From positions 62,001 to 126,000 of the forward strand of contig NZ_JADFTZ010000002.1 of NCBI RefSeq assembly GCF_015223105.1: a DNA stretch of 64,000 nucleotides, read 5' to 3'. The notes beneath the pieces are model-generated. The model had not been told where the DNA came from, did not search any database, and saw only the letters and a list, made by a program, of their open reading frames with translations. Source of the stretch: Flavobacterium proteolyticum (GTDB lineage Bacteria; Bacteroidota; Bacteroidia; Flavobacteriales; Flavobacteriaceae). Positions 9,756 through 17,117 of this stretch are shown one piece after another; position 1 is the stretch's first letter, and the number at the start of each line of letters is the position of its first letter. The translations under genes and the position numbers were made by a program.

Positions 9756-10400
9756 ATGGAAATTATCGATTTTTTATCCGCCTTTTTGAGTGACCCTTTA
9801 ACTGTAATTCAAGATTTAATTCACCAATACGATTATCTAGTATACTTCATTTTATTCTTAGTTATTTTTGCTGAAACAGGTTTTGTATTCATGCCTCTTT
9901 TACCTGGAGATTCCTTGCTTTTTGCTATTGGCGTAATTGCGGCTTCAACAGGACAATTGAGCATGTCAATCATTATTCCGTTGTTAATTATTGCGGCTTT
10001 GCTTGGTGATAATTTGAACTACTTTGTGGGGAATAAATTTGGCAATCTCATAAAGCAAAAAAAGAAAATCCTTTTCCTTAAAAAAGAATACATCACTCAT
10101 ACTGAAACTTTCTTTGAAAAAAACGGAGGAAAAGCAATTATCATGGCACGATTTGTACCCGTATTAAGAACAATTGCCCCTTTTGTTGCTGGAGCTGGAA
10201 GCATGCCATACTTAAGATACATTGTTTTTTGTGTATTAGGTGCTTTTATTTGGGTAACCAGCTTAACCTTTTTAGGTTACTTCTTAGGTCAGGTGGTTTG
10301 GGTGAAAGAAAATTTTGACATGGTTATATTAATTATTACCGTTTTATCTGTTTCTCCAGTTATTATCAAAGCTTTAAAAAAGAAATTTGCAAAAAAATAA
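9756..10400 (+). CDS. DedA-family inner-membrane protein (copy 2)
   Basis: A 214-residue paralogue of the preceding gene; the proteins align over their full length, differing mostly by conservative changes (for example ETGFVFMPLLPGDSLLFAIG and MARFVPVLRTIAPFVAG). Many stretches are also nearly identical as DNA, including GAAACTTTCTTTGAAAAAAA, so a tandem duplication is likely. It ends in a lysine-rich cytoplasmic tail. The shared or divided role of the two copies cannot be told. Confidence 0.9.
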   Translation: MEIIDFLSAFLSDPLTVIQDLIHQYDYLVYFILFLVIFAETGFVFMPLLPGDSLLFAIGVIAASTGQLSMSIIIPLLIIAALLGDNLNYFVGNKFGNLIKQKKKILFLKKEYITHTETFFEKNGGKAIIMARFVPVLRTIAPFVAGAGSMPYLRYIVFCVLGAFIWVTSLTFLGYFLGQVVWVKENFDMVILIITVLSVSPVIIKALKKKFAKK

Positions 10401-10469
10401 ACTTATTAAAAACTTTACATTATTGTAAAAAAAACTACCTAAATTTGTTTTAATCAAAATGGTTTTAAT

Positions 10470-11225
10470 ATGAAAAAGAAAACAAAAAAACAGTTGAAAT
10501 TTGGCTTAATTGGTCGAAACATTAGCTATTCTTTTTCAAAAAAGTATTTCAATGAGAAGTTTGAAATTGGTCATTTCGATAATTGCGAATACAAAAATTA
10601 CGATATTGAAAACATCAATGAGTTTCCAAAAGTAATCACTGAAATTAAAGGGTTACGTGGTTTAAACGTTACCATTCCCTACAAAGAAGAGATTATTCCG
10701 TATTTGGATAAATTATCGAAAACAGCAAAGAAAATTGGCGCTGTAAACTGCATAACCATTTCCAAAAAGAAAAAACTTAAAGGTTACAACACCGATTATC
10801 ACGGATTCAAAAAATCCATCAAACCTTTATTGAAAGACCATCATAAAAAAGCATTAATTTTAGGAACTGGAGGTGCAAGCAAAGCCATTGCTTACGCTTT
10901 ACGAAAATTAAAAATCGAATACGATTTTGTTTCTAGAACAGCCGATGAATTTCAATACAAATACGAAGAATTAGACGCTTCCATTTTTGAAGAATATACC
11001 ATAATCATCAATACCACTCCAGTAGGTACGCATCCTAATGTGGACGATTGTCCGAATTTAGATTACAGTTTATTTACCAAAAAACACATTGCTTACGACT
11101 TAATTTACAATCCAGAAGAAACTGCATTTTTAAGAAAAGCTAAGGCTCAAGGCGCCGTGACTAAAAATGGTTATGAAATGCTGGTTTTACAGGCTGAGAA
11201 GGCTTGGAAAATTTGGAATGAGTAA
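10470..11225 (+). CDS. aroE: shikimate dehydrogenase
   Basis: A 251-residue NADP-dependent enzyme that reduces 3-dehydroshikimate to shikimate in aromatic amino acid synthesis. Visible: substrate-binding GLIGRNISYSFSK, the catalytic-lysine motif NVTIPYKEEI (about residue 71), GAVNCI, the nucleotide loop LGTGGASKAIAYAL and NTTPVGTHPN. The C-terminal NGYEMLVLQAEKAWKIW is typical. The lysine-rich start (MKKKTKKQLK) is somewhat longer than in many homologues. A candidate -7 TAAATTTG lies at 10440-10447. It is followed by a long repeat-bearing gap. Confidence 0.93.
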   Translation: MKKKTKKQLKFGLIGRNISYSFSKKYFNEKFEIGHFDNCEYKNYDIENINEFPKVITEIKGLRGLNVTIPYKEEIIPYLDKLSKTAKKIGAVNCITISKKKKLKGYNTDYHGFKKSIKPLLKDHHKKALILGTGGASKAIAYALRKLKIEYDFVSRTADEFQYKYEELDASIFEEYTIIINTTPVGTHPNVDDCPNLDYSLFTKKHIAYDLIYNPEETAFLRKAKAQGAVTKNGYEMLVLQAEKAWKIWNE

Positions 11226-11278
11226 GTAAACACGCGGATGACAAGGGTTTTCAAGCGCGGATTATAGCTGATTTTTCT

Positions 11279-11349
11279 TTTAAACACATAGACACATTAG
11301 AAAAACTATGCGTTGATTTTCGGCGTTTCACTTTGCATAGAACACATTT
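11279..11349 (+). repeat. dispersed intergenic repeat A, copy 1
   Basis: This 71-base segment matches, in opposite orientation, the segment 15510-15594. Shared blocks in order: TAAACACATAG, TAGAAA, then CGTTTCACTT and GCATAGAA. The spacer between the blocks is shorter here than in copy 2, which carries an extra palindrome. Confidence 0.7.
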
Positions 11350-11420
11350 AATTGTGTGTTTATTGAAACAGCACAAAACCAAAAACTCTTCAAAAAATCA
11401 ATCCCAAGAAAGCCTTTTGA

Positions 11421-11478
11421 TAGCTACCTAACCCCGATAGGAGCGACACCTTGTACAGCGGATAGCGGGAAAATGGAA
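11421..11478 (+). repeat. dispersed intergenic repeat B, copy 1
   Basis: Contains CCCCGATAGGAGCGACA followed, after a short spacer, by AGCGGATAGCGGG. The same two blocks in the same order occur at 60292-60352. I recall similar intergenic elements in other Flavobacterium genomes, but I know no name or function for them. Confidence 0.65.
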
Positions 11479-11536
11479 GGCAAGAAAGCTCAAAACACTC
11501 GTTTCAAAGAAAATAAGCGATAATTAGACGATTTTT

Positions 11537-11567
11537 TTTGAATTTTCGGAGTGCTTTAGTATCTTCA
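11537..11567 (+). promoter_or_regulatory. candidate promoter of the DUF349 gene
   Basis: TTTG at 11537-11540 and TATCTTCA at 11560-11567 are separated by 19 bases, the usual Bacteroidetes spacing. The -7 element deviates from TAnnTTTG in its last two positions. The ATG follows 31 bases later. Confidence 0.45.
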
Positions 11568-11598
11568 CACCTTATTAGCAACCTTAAGCATTTACACA

Positions 11599-13482
11599 AT
11601 GTCAGAAGCAACACATGATAACCTGCAAAACGCAGATGGACAAGACCAAATGGAACAATTAGATGGCGTTACCATTATTAGTCAATCGGTATTAGAGGAA
11701 ATAGACAATTCTAATGCAGAAGAAAACGAAGATGATTCGATAAAAGAAAAGCACGAAATTCCGGTATTGGATTACGATGCAATGTCGATGGAAGCCTTAA
11801 CCGATGAGCTAGAAAAACTAGTCAACAACGAAAAAGTAATGGCAATTAAAGACCATGTAGAAGGCATTAGAAAAGCTTTTTCGGACAAATACCACCATTT
11901 TATAGACGAGAAAAAAGAGGAATTCTTAGCTCAAAACAACGAAGAAGGTTTAGAGTTTGAATATCATTTCCCATTAAAAAATAAGTTTGATGGCATTTAC
12001 AACGCATACAAAGCGAGTAAAGCCAAACATTTCAAACAATTACAAAACAATTTAGAGCAAAATTTCGCTGTTCGTGAAAGCTTAATCGAAGAGTTGAAAA
12101 ACTTAATCGATTCTGGTGATTCGAGCATTAGTGATATGTTCAAAAAAGTAAACGAAATTCGTGAGCGTTGGAAAAATGCAGGTGCAATTCCAAGAGATAA
12201 ATACAACATCTTGTGGAACAACTACCATTTTCACATGGAGCGTTTTTACGACATCATGCACTTAGACAAAGAAGCGCGTGATTTAGATTTGAAAAACAAT
12301 TTAGAGCAAAAACAATTAATCATTGCCAAAGCAAAAGAATTGTTGAACGAGGCTGACGTAATGAAAGCGTTCCGTGAATTGCAATTGTTACACCGCGTTT
12401 GGAAAGAAGAAATTGGTCCAGTTGATCGTGAACACAGAGAAGCGATTTGGAACGAATTCAGCGAAATCACCAAACAAATGCACGATAAACGTGAAGCTTT
12501 ATACGCAGAAGCGAGAGCAAAAGAATCAGACAACTTAGCGGTTAAAAACGAAATTATTTCGCAAATCATTGCTTTTGGAAACGAGAAAATCGATTCGCAC
12601 AGTGGATGGCAAGCGCAAATTCAGAAAATGGAAGCGTTGCGTGAAGCGTTCTTTAAAGCAGGAAAAGTGCCAGCGGAAGTAACGGAGGAAACTTGGGCTA
12701 ACTTTAAGAATGCGGTGCGTTCTTTTAATGCAAACAAAAACGTTTTCTATAAAGATATCAAACACGAGCAACACGAGAATTTAACTAAGAAATTAGAATT
12801 AGTTGAAAAAGCAAAATCGTTAAAAGAAAGTACCGATTTCGCAGCCACTACTCCAATTATGAAGAAAATTCAGGACGATTGGAAGAAAATTGGACATGTG
12901 CCTCGTAAATATTCCGACAGTATTTGGAAAGACTTTAAAGATGCGTGTAATGCGTATTTTGATAGAATGCACGAAGCAAGAAATGCTGAAACTAGTGAAG
13001 AAGTAGAAGCATTTGAAAAGAAAAAAGCATTCTTAGAAGAGTTGAAATCGTTTACTTTAACGGGCGAACACAAAGCGGATTTAGATGCGATAAAAGCTCA
13101 TATTGCCACTTGGAAAACTTTTGGAAAAGTACCATTCAACAGAAGACACATTGAAGGAAAATTCAATAAGATTTTAGATGCTTTGTTTGAAAAACTAAGC
13201 ATGTCTAAAAAAGACACCGAAATGATGCGTTTTAGCAACCGTTTAGAGCAATTATCGGAAGGCGACGACCGCAGAGCTTTAGAACAAGAGCAATTCTTCA
13301 TAAGAAAGAAAATCGACGAAGTACAAAGCGAAATTTTCCAGTTAGAAAACAACATTCAGTTTATTAGCAGTAGTTCGAAAGGTGAAAATCCTTTTATTAA
13401 AGAAGTTCAAAAAAGCATTGAACGCCACAAAGACGACTTGAAATTGTGGAAAGAAAAGCTACAGCAAATTAAAAATATGTAA
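11599..13482 (+). CDS. DUF349 repeat protein
   Basis: A 627-residue, highly charged, largely helical protein with at least four copies of the DUF349 module of about 75 residues, each marked by W-x-G-x-(V/I)-P and a following W-x-x-F (for example RERWKNAGAIPRDKYNILW and DDWKKIGHVPRKYSDSIWKDF). The N-terminal 60 residues are acidic and low complexity; the C-terminus (FFIRKKIDEVQSEIFQLENN) looks like a coiled coil. Function unknown to me. No signal peptide or membrane segment. A strong terminator follows and the reverse transcriptase is the next gene. Confidence 0.88.
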   Translation: MSEATHDNLQNADGQDQMEQLDGVTIISQSVLEEIDNSNAEENEDDSIKEKHEIPVLDYDAMSMEALTDELEKLVNNEKVMAIKDHVEGIRKAFSDKYHHFIDEKKEEFLAQNNEEGLEFEYHFPLKNKFDGIYNAYKASKAKHFKQLQNNLEQNFAVRESLIEELKNLIDSGDSSISDMFKKVNEIRERWKNAGAIPRDKYNILWNNYHFHMERFYDIMHLDKEARDLDLKNNLEQKQLIIAKAKELLNEADVMKAFRELQLLHRVWKEEIGPVDREHREAIWNEFSEITKQMHDKREALYAEARAKESDNLAVKNEIISQIIAFGNEKIDSHSGWQAQIQKMEALREAFFKAGKVPAEVTEETWANFKNAVRSFNANKNVFYKDIKHEQHENLTKKLELVEKAKSLKESTDFAATTPIMKKIQDDWKKIGHVPRKYSDSIWKDFKDACNAYFDRMHEARNAETSEEVEAFEKKKAFLEELKSFTLTGEHKADLDAIKAHIATWKTFGKVPFNRRHIEGKFNKILDALFEKLSMSKKDTEMMRFSNRLEQLSEGDDRRALEQEQFFIRKKIDEVQSEIFQLENNIQFISSSSKGENPFIKEVQKSIERHKDDLKLWKEKLQQIKNM

Positions 13483-13487
13483 GATAG

Positions 13488-13519
13488 AATCCCGAGTGAA
13501 AGCTCGGGATTTTTTTTTG
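13488..13519 (+). terminator. intrinsic terminator after the DUF349 gene
   Basis: Nine-base-pair stem AATCCCGAG/CTCGGGATT with a TGAAAG loop and a T-tract. It separates the DUF349 gene from the reverse transcriptase, which therefore probably has its own promoter. Confidence 0.9.
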
Positions 13520-13543
13520 CTTGTTTATAACTTATTGCAAATG

Positions 13544-13571
13544 TGTAGAAAAACTACAGCATGGGTTGTAG
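13544..13571 (+). other. alternative short hairpins upstream of the reverse transcriptase
   Basis: TGTAG at 13544-13548 can pair with CTACA at 13554-13558 around an AAAAA loop. The same CTACA can instead pair with a second TGTAG at 13567-13571. The two hairpins exclude each other. Stems are only five base pairs, so the structure is tentative. Confidence 0.35.
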
Positions 13572-13580
13572 GAATTTAGA

Positions 13581-13588
13581 TATATTTG
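13581..13588 (+). promoter_or_regulatory. candidate -7 element of the reverse transcriptase
   Basis: TATATTTG fits TAnnTTTG, 56 bases before the ATG at 13645. No -33 TTG at standard spacing. The leader downstream can form CTATT/AATAG (13597-13601 with 13608-13612) inside AATAA/TTATT (13592-13596 with 13622-13626). Confidence 0.45.
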
Positions 13589-13644
13589 GATAATAACTAT
13601 TTTAAATAATAGAATTGTAAGTTATTCTTTAAAAATCTTAATAA

Positions 13645-15138
13645 ATGAAACAAATTTTAGAATTAAATAATATAGATGCTAAAACATTACTTTTAAAGGA
13701 AGAGAGTTATAGTAATATTAGTCTACCTGAGTATTTTTCATTTCAAGAGTTATTAAACAAATTAGATAAAGAATTAACTAATAAAAGGTTATCAGACTTA
13801 AGAATTAAAAATCCAAGAGAATCAGATTATGTAAATTATAAACTACTTTCTAATAAAGATGGTAAATTTGCTTGGAGACCATTTCAATTGATTAATCCAG
13901 CTATTTATGTCTCTTTAGTACATACTATAACCGAAATAAATAATTGGAAACTACTTAAAAAAAGTTTTGAAAATTTTCAAAAAAATAAAAAAATTGAATG
14001 CCATAGTTTACCCGCTATTTCAGAATCAACTGACAAAACAAACAAGTCTGCTCAAATATTAAATTGGTGGCAAATGATAGAGCAAAAATCAATTGCTTTG
14101 TCATTAGATTTCAAATATGTTTTACATTCTGACATCACGGATTGCTATAGCTCAATTTACACTCATTCTATTCCTTGGGCCATTCACACAAAAGAAAAAT
14201 CTAAGATTGATAGAAAAAATTCTTTACTAGGAAATGCAATTGACAATCACTTACAAGATATGAGTTATGGTCAAACTAATGGAATTCCTCAAGGTAGTGT
14301 TTTAATGGATTTTATTGCGGAAATAGTGCTAGGTTATGTTGATTTACTTTTATCAAAACAATTAAAAGAAAAAAAAATAAACGATTATCACATTTTAAGA
14401 TATAGAGATGATTATAGAATTTTTACAAATAATTCCTTTGAAGCTGAACAAATAACAAAAGAGCTTTCAGAAATTTTATCAGGTATCGGTTTAAAATTAA
14501 ATGCTGACAAAACTATGGCCTCTGATAATATAATCAAAAGTTCTATTAAAGAAGATAAAAAATATTGGATTAGTAATAAAACTATTACTGGTAATAAACA
14601 AAAATGGTTAATTCAACTTTATTTATTATCAGAACAATTTCCAAATTCTGGAACAATTGATTCTCAAATGAGAGATTTTTTAACAGTTCTAGAAAAATCA
14701 AAAAAAGAAGACCATAATTTAATTTCGCTTATAAGTATTGTAACAGAAATTGCATTAAAAAATCCAAGAGTTGTTCCAACTTGCATAGCTATTTTGAGCA
14801 TATTTATAAGTAAAATTAAAGGCAGTAAAAATAAATTAGAAATAGTTGAAAAGATCCAAAAAAAATTCAGAGATGTACCAAATTCATCTTTTATTATGAT
14901 TTGGTTTCAAAGATTAAATTTAAAAATTAACAATAAAGAAAATTATGACGAATTGCTTTGCCAAAAAGTATTAAATAAAAATATTAAAATTTGGAATTCC
15001 GATTGGCTTAATCCTAAGTTAAAAAAAATAGTAAATGAAACACCAATCACTAAAGAAATAATTATTGCTAAAACAAAAAAGAAAATATCTAAATCTGAAA
15101 TTGACAAAATATTAAAAAGTGTTTCATATTATTTATAA
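13645..15138 (+). CDS. stand-alone reverse transcriptase, UG/Abi-like (putative phage defence)
   Basis: A 497-residue RNA-directed DNA polymerase. Motif A: HSDITDCYSSIYTHSIPWA with the catalytic Asp near 163. Motif B: GIPQGS at 213-218. Motif C: YRDD at 253-256. Motif D: GLKLNADKT with Lys near 289. The IYTHSIPWA and RYRDDYRIF wording recalls the Unknown Group/Abi reverse transcriptases (AbiA/AbiK/AbiP2 and DRT systems), not group II introns, retrons or DGRs. There is no maturase, Cas1, nitrilase or other fused domain. Residues 310-497 are lysine-rich and helical, consistent with the HEAT-like C-terminal region of that superfamily. It stands alone between unrelated housekeeping genes and is visibly more AT-rich than the DUF349 gene, so transfer is likely. 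The exact class is not determined. Confidence 0.85.
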   Translation: MKQILELNNIDAKTLLLKEESYSNISLPEYFSFQELLNKLDKELTNKRLSDLRIKNPRESDYVNYKLLSNKDGKFAWRPFQLINPAIYVSLVHTITEINNWKLLKKSFENFQKNKKIECHSLPAISESTDKTNKSAQILNWWQMIEQKSIALSLDFKYVLHSDITDCYSSIYTHSIPWAIHTKEKSKIDRKNSLLGNAIDNHLQDMSYGQTNGIPQGSVLMDFIAEIVLGYVDLLLSKQLKEKKINDYHILRYRDDYRIFTNNSFEAEQITKELSEILSGIGLKLNADKTMASDNIIKSSIKEDKKYWISNKTITGNKQKWLIQLYLLSEQFPNSGTIDSQMRDFLTVLEKSKKEDHNLISLISIVTEIALKNPRVVPTCIAILSIFISKIKGSKNKLEIVEKIQKKFRDVPNSSFIMIWFQRLNLKINNKENYDELLCQKVLNKNIKIWNSDWLNPKLKKIVNETPITKEIIIAKTKKKISKSEIDKILKSVSYYL

Positions 15139-15169
15139 AGAACAAGCAAAAAAATAGAGGGTTATAAAG

Positions 15170-15194
15170 GATTAAGAATCATTTTTAATCATTT
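15170..15194 (+). terminator. weak terminator-like hairpin after the reverse transcriptase
   Basis: GATTAA at 15170-15175 and TTAATC at 15185-15190 form a six-base-pair, AT-rich stem followed by ATTTT, between two convergent genes. Low stability; tentative. Confidence 0.3.
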
Positions 15195-15481
15195 TAAAAC
15201 TCATATTCCCTTTCTACTTTAGCAATTCTTACTTTGTAATTTTTGTACCAAGTAGTTCTGCCTTTTTCTTGTGCATCCAAATGTTCCATATTAGCTTTCC
15301 AGTTTTTTATGGCTTCCAAGCTTTCCCAATACGAAACGGTAATTCCAATTTCGCTTCGTGCACTTTCCATACCAATAAATCCGGGTTGGGCTTTGGCTAA
15401 TTCCACCATTTTTGTTGCCATTTCGGCATAACCTTCTTCCACTTCGGTTCTGGTAGAGGTAAAAATTACTGCGTAGTACAT
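15194..15481 (-). CDS. antibiotic biosynthesis monooxygenase (ABM)-fold protein
   Basis: A 95-residue protein with the dimeric alpha/beta-barrel pattern of the ABM family: YYAVIFTSTRTE as first strand, AEMATKMVELAKAQPGFIGME, then GITVSYWESLEAIKNWKANMEHLDAQ and a C-terminal strand YKVRIAKVEREY. Members include quinol monooxygenases and heme-degrading enzymes, but many have unknown substrates. The GFIGMESAR and SYWESLEAIKNW words are the most typical. It is transcribed towards the reverse transcriptase. The product is cytoplasmic; the function is not assigned. Confidence 0.8.
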   Translation of the reverse strand: MYYAVIFTSTRTEVEEGYAEMATKMVELAKAQPGFIGMESARSEIGITVSYWESLEAIKNWKANMEHLDAQEKGRTTWYKNYKVRIAKVEREYEF

Positions 15482-15509
15482 GATTAAATTTTTAAATTAT
15501 CGAATCGCT

Positions 15510-15594
15510 AATGTTTTCTATGCCAAGTGAAACGTCCGAAGCTTCGGACTAAAAATTAACACAAAGTATTTCTATTGTGACTATGTGTTTAAAC
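15510..15594 (-). repeat. dispersed intergenic repeat A, copy 2 (inverted)
   Basis: Read on the minus strand, this matches 11279-11349 through TAAACACATAG, TAGAAA, CGTTTCACTT and GCATAGAA. It carries an extra perfect 16-base palindrome, GTCCGAAGCTTCGGAC, at 15534-15549, where copy 1 has only a few bases. The two copies bracket the DUF349, reverse transcriptase and ABM genes in opposite orientation. Confidence 0.7.
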
Positions 15595-15630
15595 AAGAGA
15601 TGCTTTCAGCATGACAAACTAAGCGATAAA

Positions 15631-15658
15631 ACTGAACACTGAGACTTAACACTGAACA
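15631..15658. repeat. heptad-like array abutting the mazG stop codon
   Basis: Units ACTGAAC, ACTGAG, ACTTAAC and ACTGAAC follow each other with a period of 7 bases (one unit of 6) and run into the mazG stop codon. The same unit type recurs at 17083-17117. Confidence 0.55.
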
Positions 15659-16432
15659 CTACAACTTCTTCGCTTCTTCCCAAAAAACATCCATTTCAGC
15701 TAGCGTCATATCCATTAAAGGTTTGCCTAATTCGATGGCTTTGCTTTCTAAATATTGGAAACGTTTAATGAATTTTTTATTCGTGCGTTCTAAGGCGTCT
15801 TCTGGGTTTACTTTTAAAAATCTTGCGTAATTTATCATAGAGAACAAAACATCGCCAAATTCGGCTTCTATTTTGTCTTGGTTGCCAGCTTGTACCTCAA
15901 CTTGGAGTTCATTTAGTTCTTCTTGCACTTTGTCCCACACTTGATGCGGTTCTTCCCAATCAAATCCAACGCCTTTAACCTTATCTTGAATGCGACTTGC
16001 TTTAACTAACGCCGGTAAACTTTTTGGTACACCTTCTAATACTGATTTTTTGCCTTCTTTCAGTTTTAGTTTTTCCCAATTTTGCTTTACTTCTTCTTCG
16101 TCAGCCACCACCACATCACCATAAATATGCGGATGACGATCGATTAATTTATCGCAAATGGAATTCGCTACATCACCAATATCAAACGCATTGGTTTCGC
16201 TACCAATTTTCGCATAAAACACAATGTGTAACAATACATCTCCCAACTCTTTCTTGATTTCTTCCAAATCGTTGTCTAAGATTGCGTCGCCTAATTCATA
16301 GGTTTCTTCAATCGTTAAATGACGTAAACTTTCGAGCGTTTGCTTTTTATCCCACGGACATTTTTCGCGCAAATCGTCCATGATATCTAAAAGTCGATTG
16401 AAAGCTTGTAGTTGCTGTTGGCGTGTGTTCAT
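15659..16432 (-). CDS. mazG: nucleoside triphosphate pyrophosphohydrolase MazG
   Basis: A 257-residue protein with two MazG domains of the all-alpha NTP pyrophosphatase superfamily, which hydrolyses (deoxy)nucleoside triphosphates to monophosphates and may clear damaged or surplus nucleotides. The first domain has CPWDKKQTLESLR, EETYELGDA and KKELGDVLLHIVFYAK, with the metal-binding Glu and Asp residues; the second has VQEELNELQVE and EAEFGDVLFSMINYAR. The length is normal for the two-domain form. It lies downstream of the DUF5606 gene, separated by a terminator and by a heptad-array leader. Confidence 0.93.
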   Translation of the reverse strand: MNTRQQQLQAFNRLLDIMDDLREKCPWDKKQTLESLRHLTIEETYELGDAILDNDLEEIKKELGDVLLHIVFYAKIGSETNAFDIGDVANSICDKLIDRHPHIYGDVVVADEEEVKQNWEKLKLKEGKKSVLEGVPKSLPALVKASRIQDKVKGVGFDWEEPHQVWDKVQEELNELQVEVQAGNQDKIEAEFGDVLFSMINYARFLKVNPEDALERTNKKFIKRFQYLESKAIELGKPLMDMTLAEMDVFWEEAKKL

Positions 16433-16445
16433 GATGTTGTTTTTT

Positions 16446-16473
16446 GTTTCAAGTTTCAGGTTTCAAGTTTGAA
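16446..16473. repeat. heptad array in the mazG leader
   Basis: Four exact 7-base units (GTTTCAA, GTTTCAG, GTTTCAA, GTTTGAA on the plus strand). In the mazG sense this is a run of TTGAAAC/CTGAAAC units starting 13 bases before the ATG. The same units form the leader of the LytTR regulator gene at 35547-35574. Confidence 0.6.
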
Positions 16474-16510
16474 ATTGTTCTTGAATTTGATTTTTGCACT
16501 TGTTTATGTA

Positions 16511-16547
16511 AAAATAAAAAATCCCACGTGGAAAACGCAGGATTTTA
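16511..16547 (-). terminator. intrinsic terminator after the DUF5606 gene
   Basis: On the minus strand AATCCTGCG pairs with CGTGGGATT (two G-U pairs) around TTTTCCA, followed by a T-rich run. Confidence 0.7.
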
Positions 16548-16567
16548 AAGTATAATTTTTCCAATGC

Positions 16568-17002
16568 TTATTCAGCAGCTGGAGTTTCTTCTTCTTGTTT
16601 GATTTCTTTAGATAACGCTTCTAATGAAACGAAACCTTTTGGTTGTAACAAATTGTACCAGTTTAAGATTTTCTTGATGTCAGAAGTATATACTCTGTCT
16701 TCATCAAATTCTGGTAAAATTTCTCTGAAGTATGCTTTTAATTTTGCATCGTCTTCTTTATGAGACATTGCCATACCGTCGTTTTCTTTCGTAGCAATTG
16801 CTTTGAAAACTTCTGCTAAACGCACTTCTTCTGAATACGTGTACACTGCAATTTCTGATAACAAACTTACGTTAGCTCTCATTCCAACAGTTATCTTTTT
16901 TCCGTCTAATAAAGATTCGGCAACAAATCCTGTACGTGTTTGAATTTTTAATTCATATAAACCTGGTTTCCCAGAAATAGCTAATATTTTTTGAATGCTC
17001 AT
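16568..17002 (-). CDS. DUF5606 domain protein
   Basis: A 144-residue protein of a family I recognise from Bacteroidetes as DUF5606. It opens with MSIQKILAISGKPGLYEL, has a small beta-rich half (QTRTGFVAESLLDGKKITVG) and a helical, acidic half, and ends in a low-complexity EEETPAAE tail. No signal peptide. Function unknown. It lies between def and mazG on the minus strand, an arrangement that hints at a general housekeeping role but proves nothing. A terminator follows the gene. Confidence 0.8.
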   Translation of the reverse strand: MSIQKILAISGKPGLYELKIQTRTGFVAESLLDGKKITVGMRANVSLLSEIAVYTYSEEVRLAEVFKAIATKENDGMAMSHKEDDAKLKAYFREILPEFDEDRVYTSDIKKILNWYNLLQPKGFVSLEALSKEIKQEEETPAAE

Positions 17003-17040
17003 GTTTCTTACTTATTAAGGTTGGCAAATATATTATTTTA

Positions 17041-17117
17041 AAGTAAAAAGTGAAACGTAAAAAGTAAAAAGTTTAAAGAAAAACTGAATACTAAAAACTG
17101 AACACTGAATACTGTAA
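17041..17117. repeat. two consecutive heptad arrays between DUF5606 and def genes
   Basis: 17041-17075 consists of five exact 7-base units of consensus AAGTAAA. 17083-17117 consists of five exact 7-base units of consensus ACTGAAY, ending directly against the def stop codon. Almost the whole intergenic space is built this way. Confidence 0.65.

Larger units (their letters stand above)
11226..11598. other. 373-base intergenic region without a gene
   Basis: I see no credible reading frame. It holds two unrelated dispersed repeats (11279-11349 and 11421-11478, listed separately), a short hairpin AACACA/TGTGTT at 11341-11360 and, at its right end, a candidate promoter for the DUF349 gene. Confidence 0.7.

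Noticed and set aside
12246..12774. Antisense frames in the DUF349 gene
   Set aside because: Serine/phenylalanine-rich shadows of a lysine/glutamate-rich gene; no start context or homology.
13645..15138. Reading the reverse transcriptase as a retron or group II intron protein
   Set aside because: No maturase or HNH domain, no intron-like domain V RNA around it, and no retron msr/msd inverted repeat was recognised; YRDD and IYTHSIPWA fit the UG/Abi type better.
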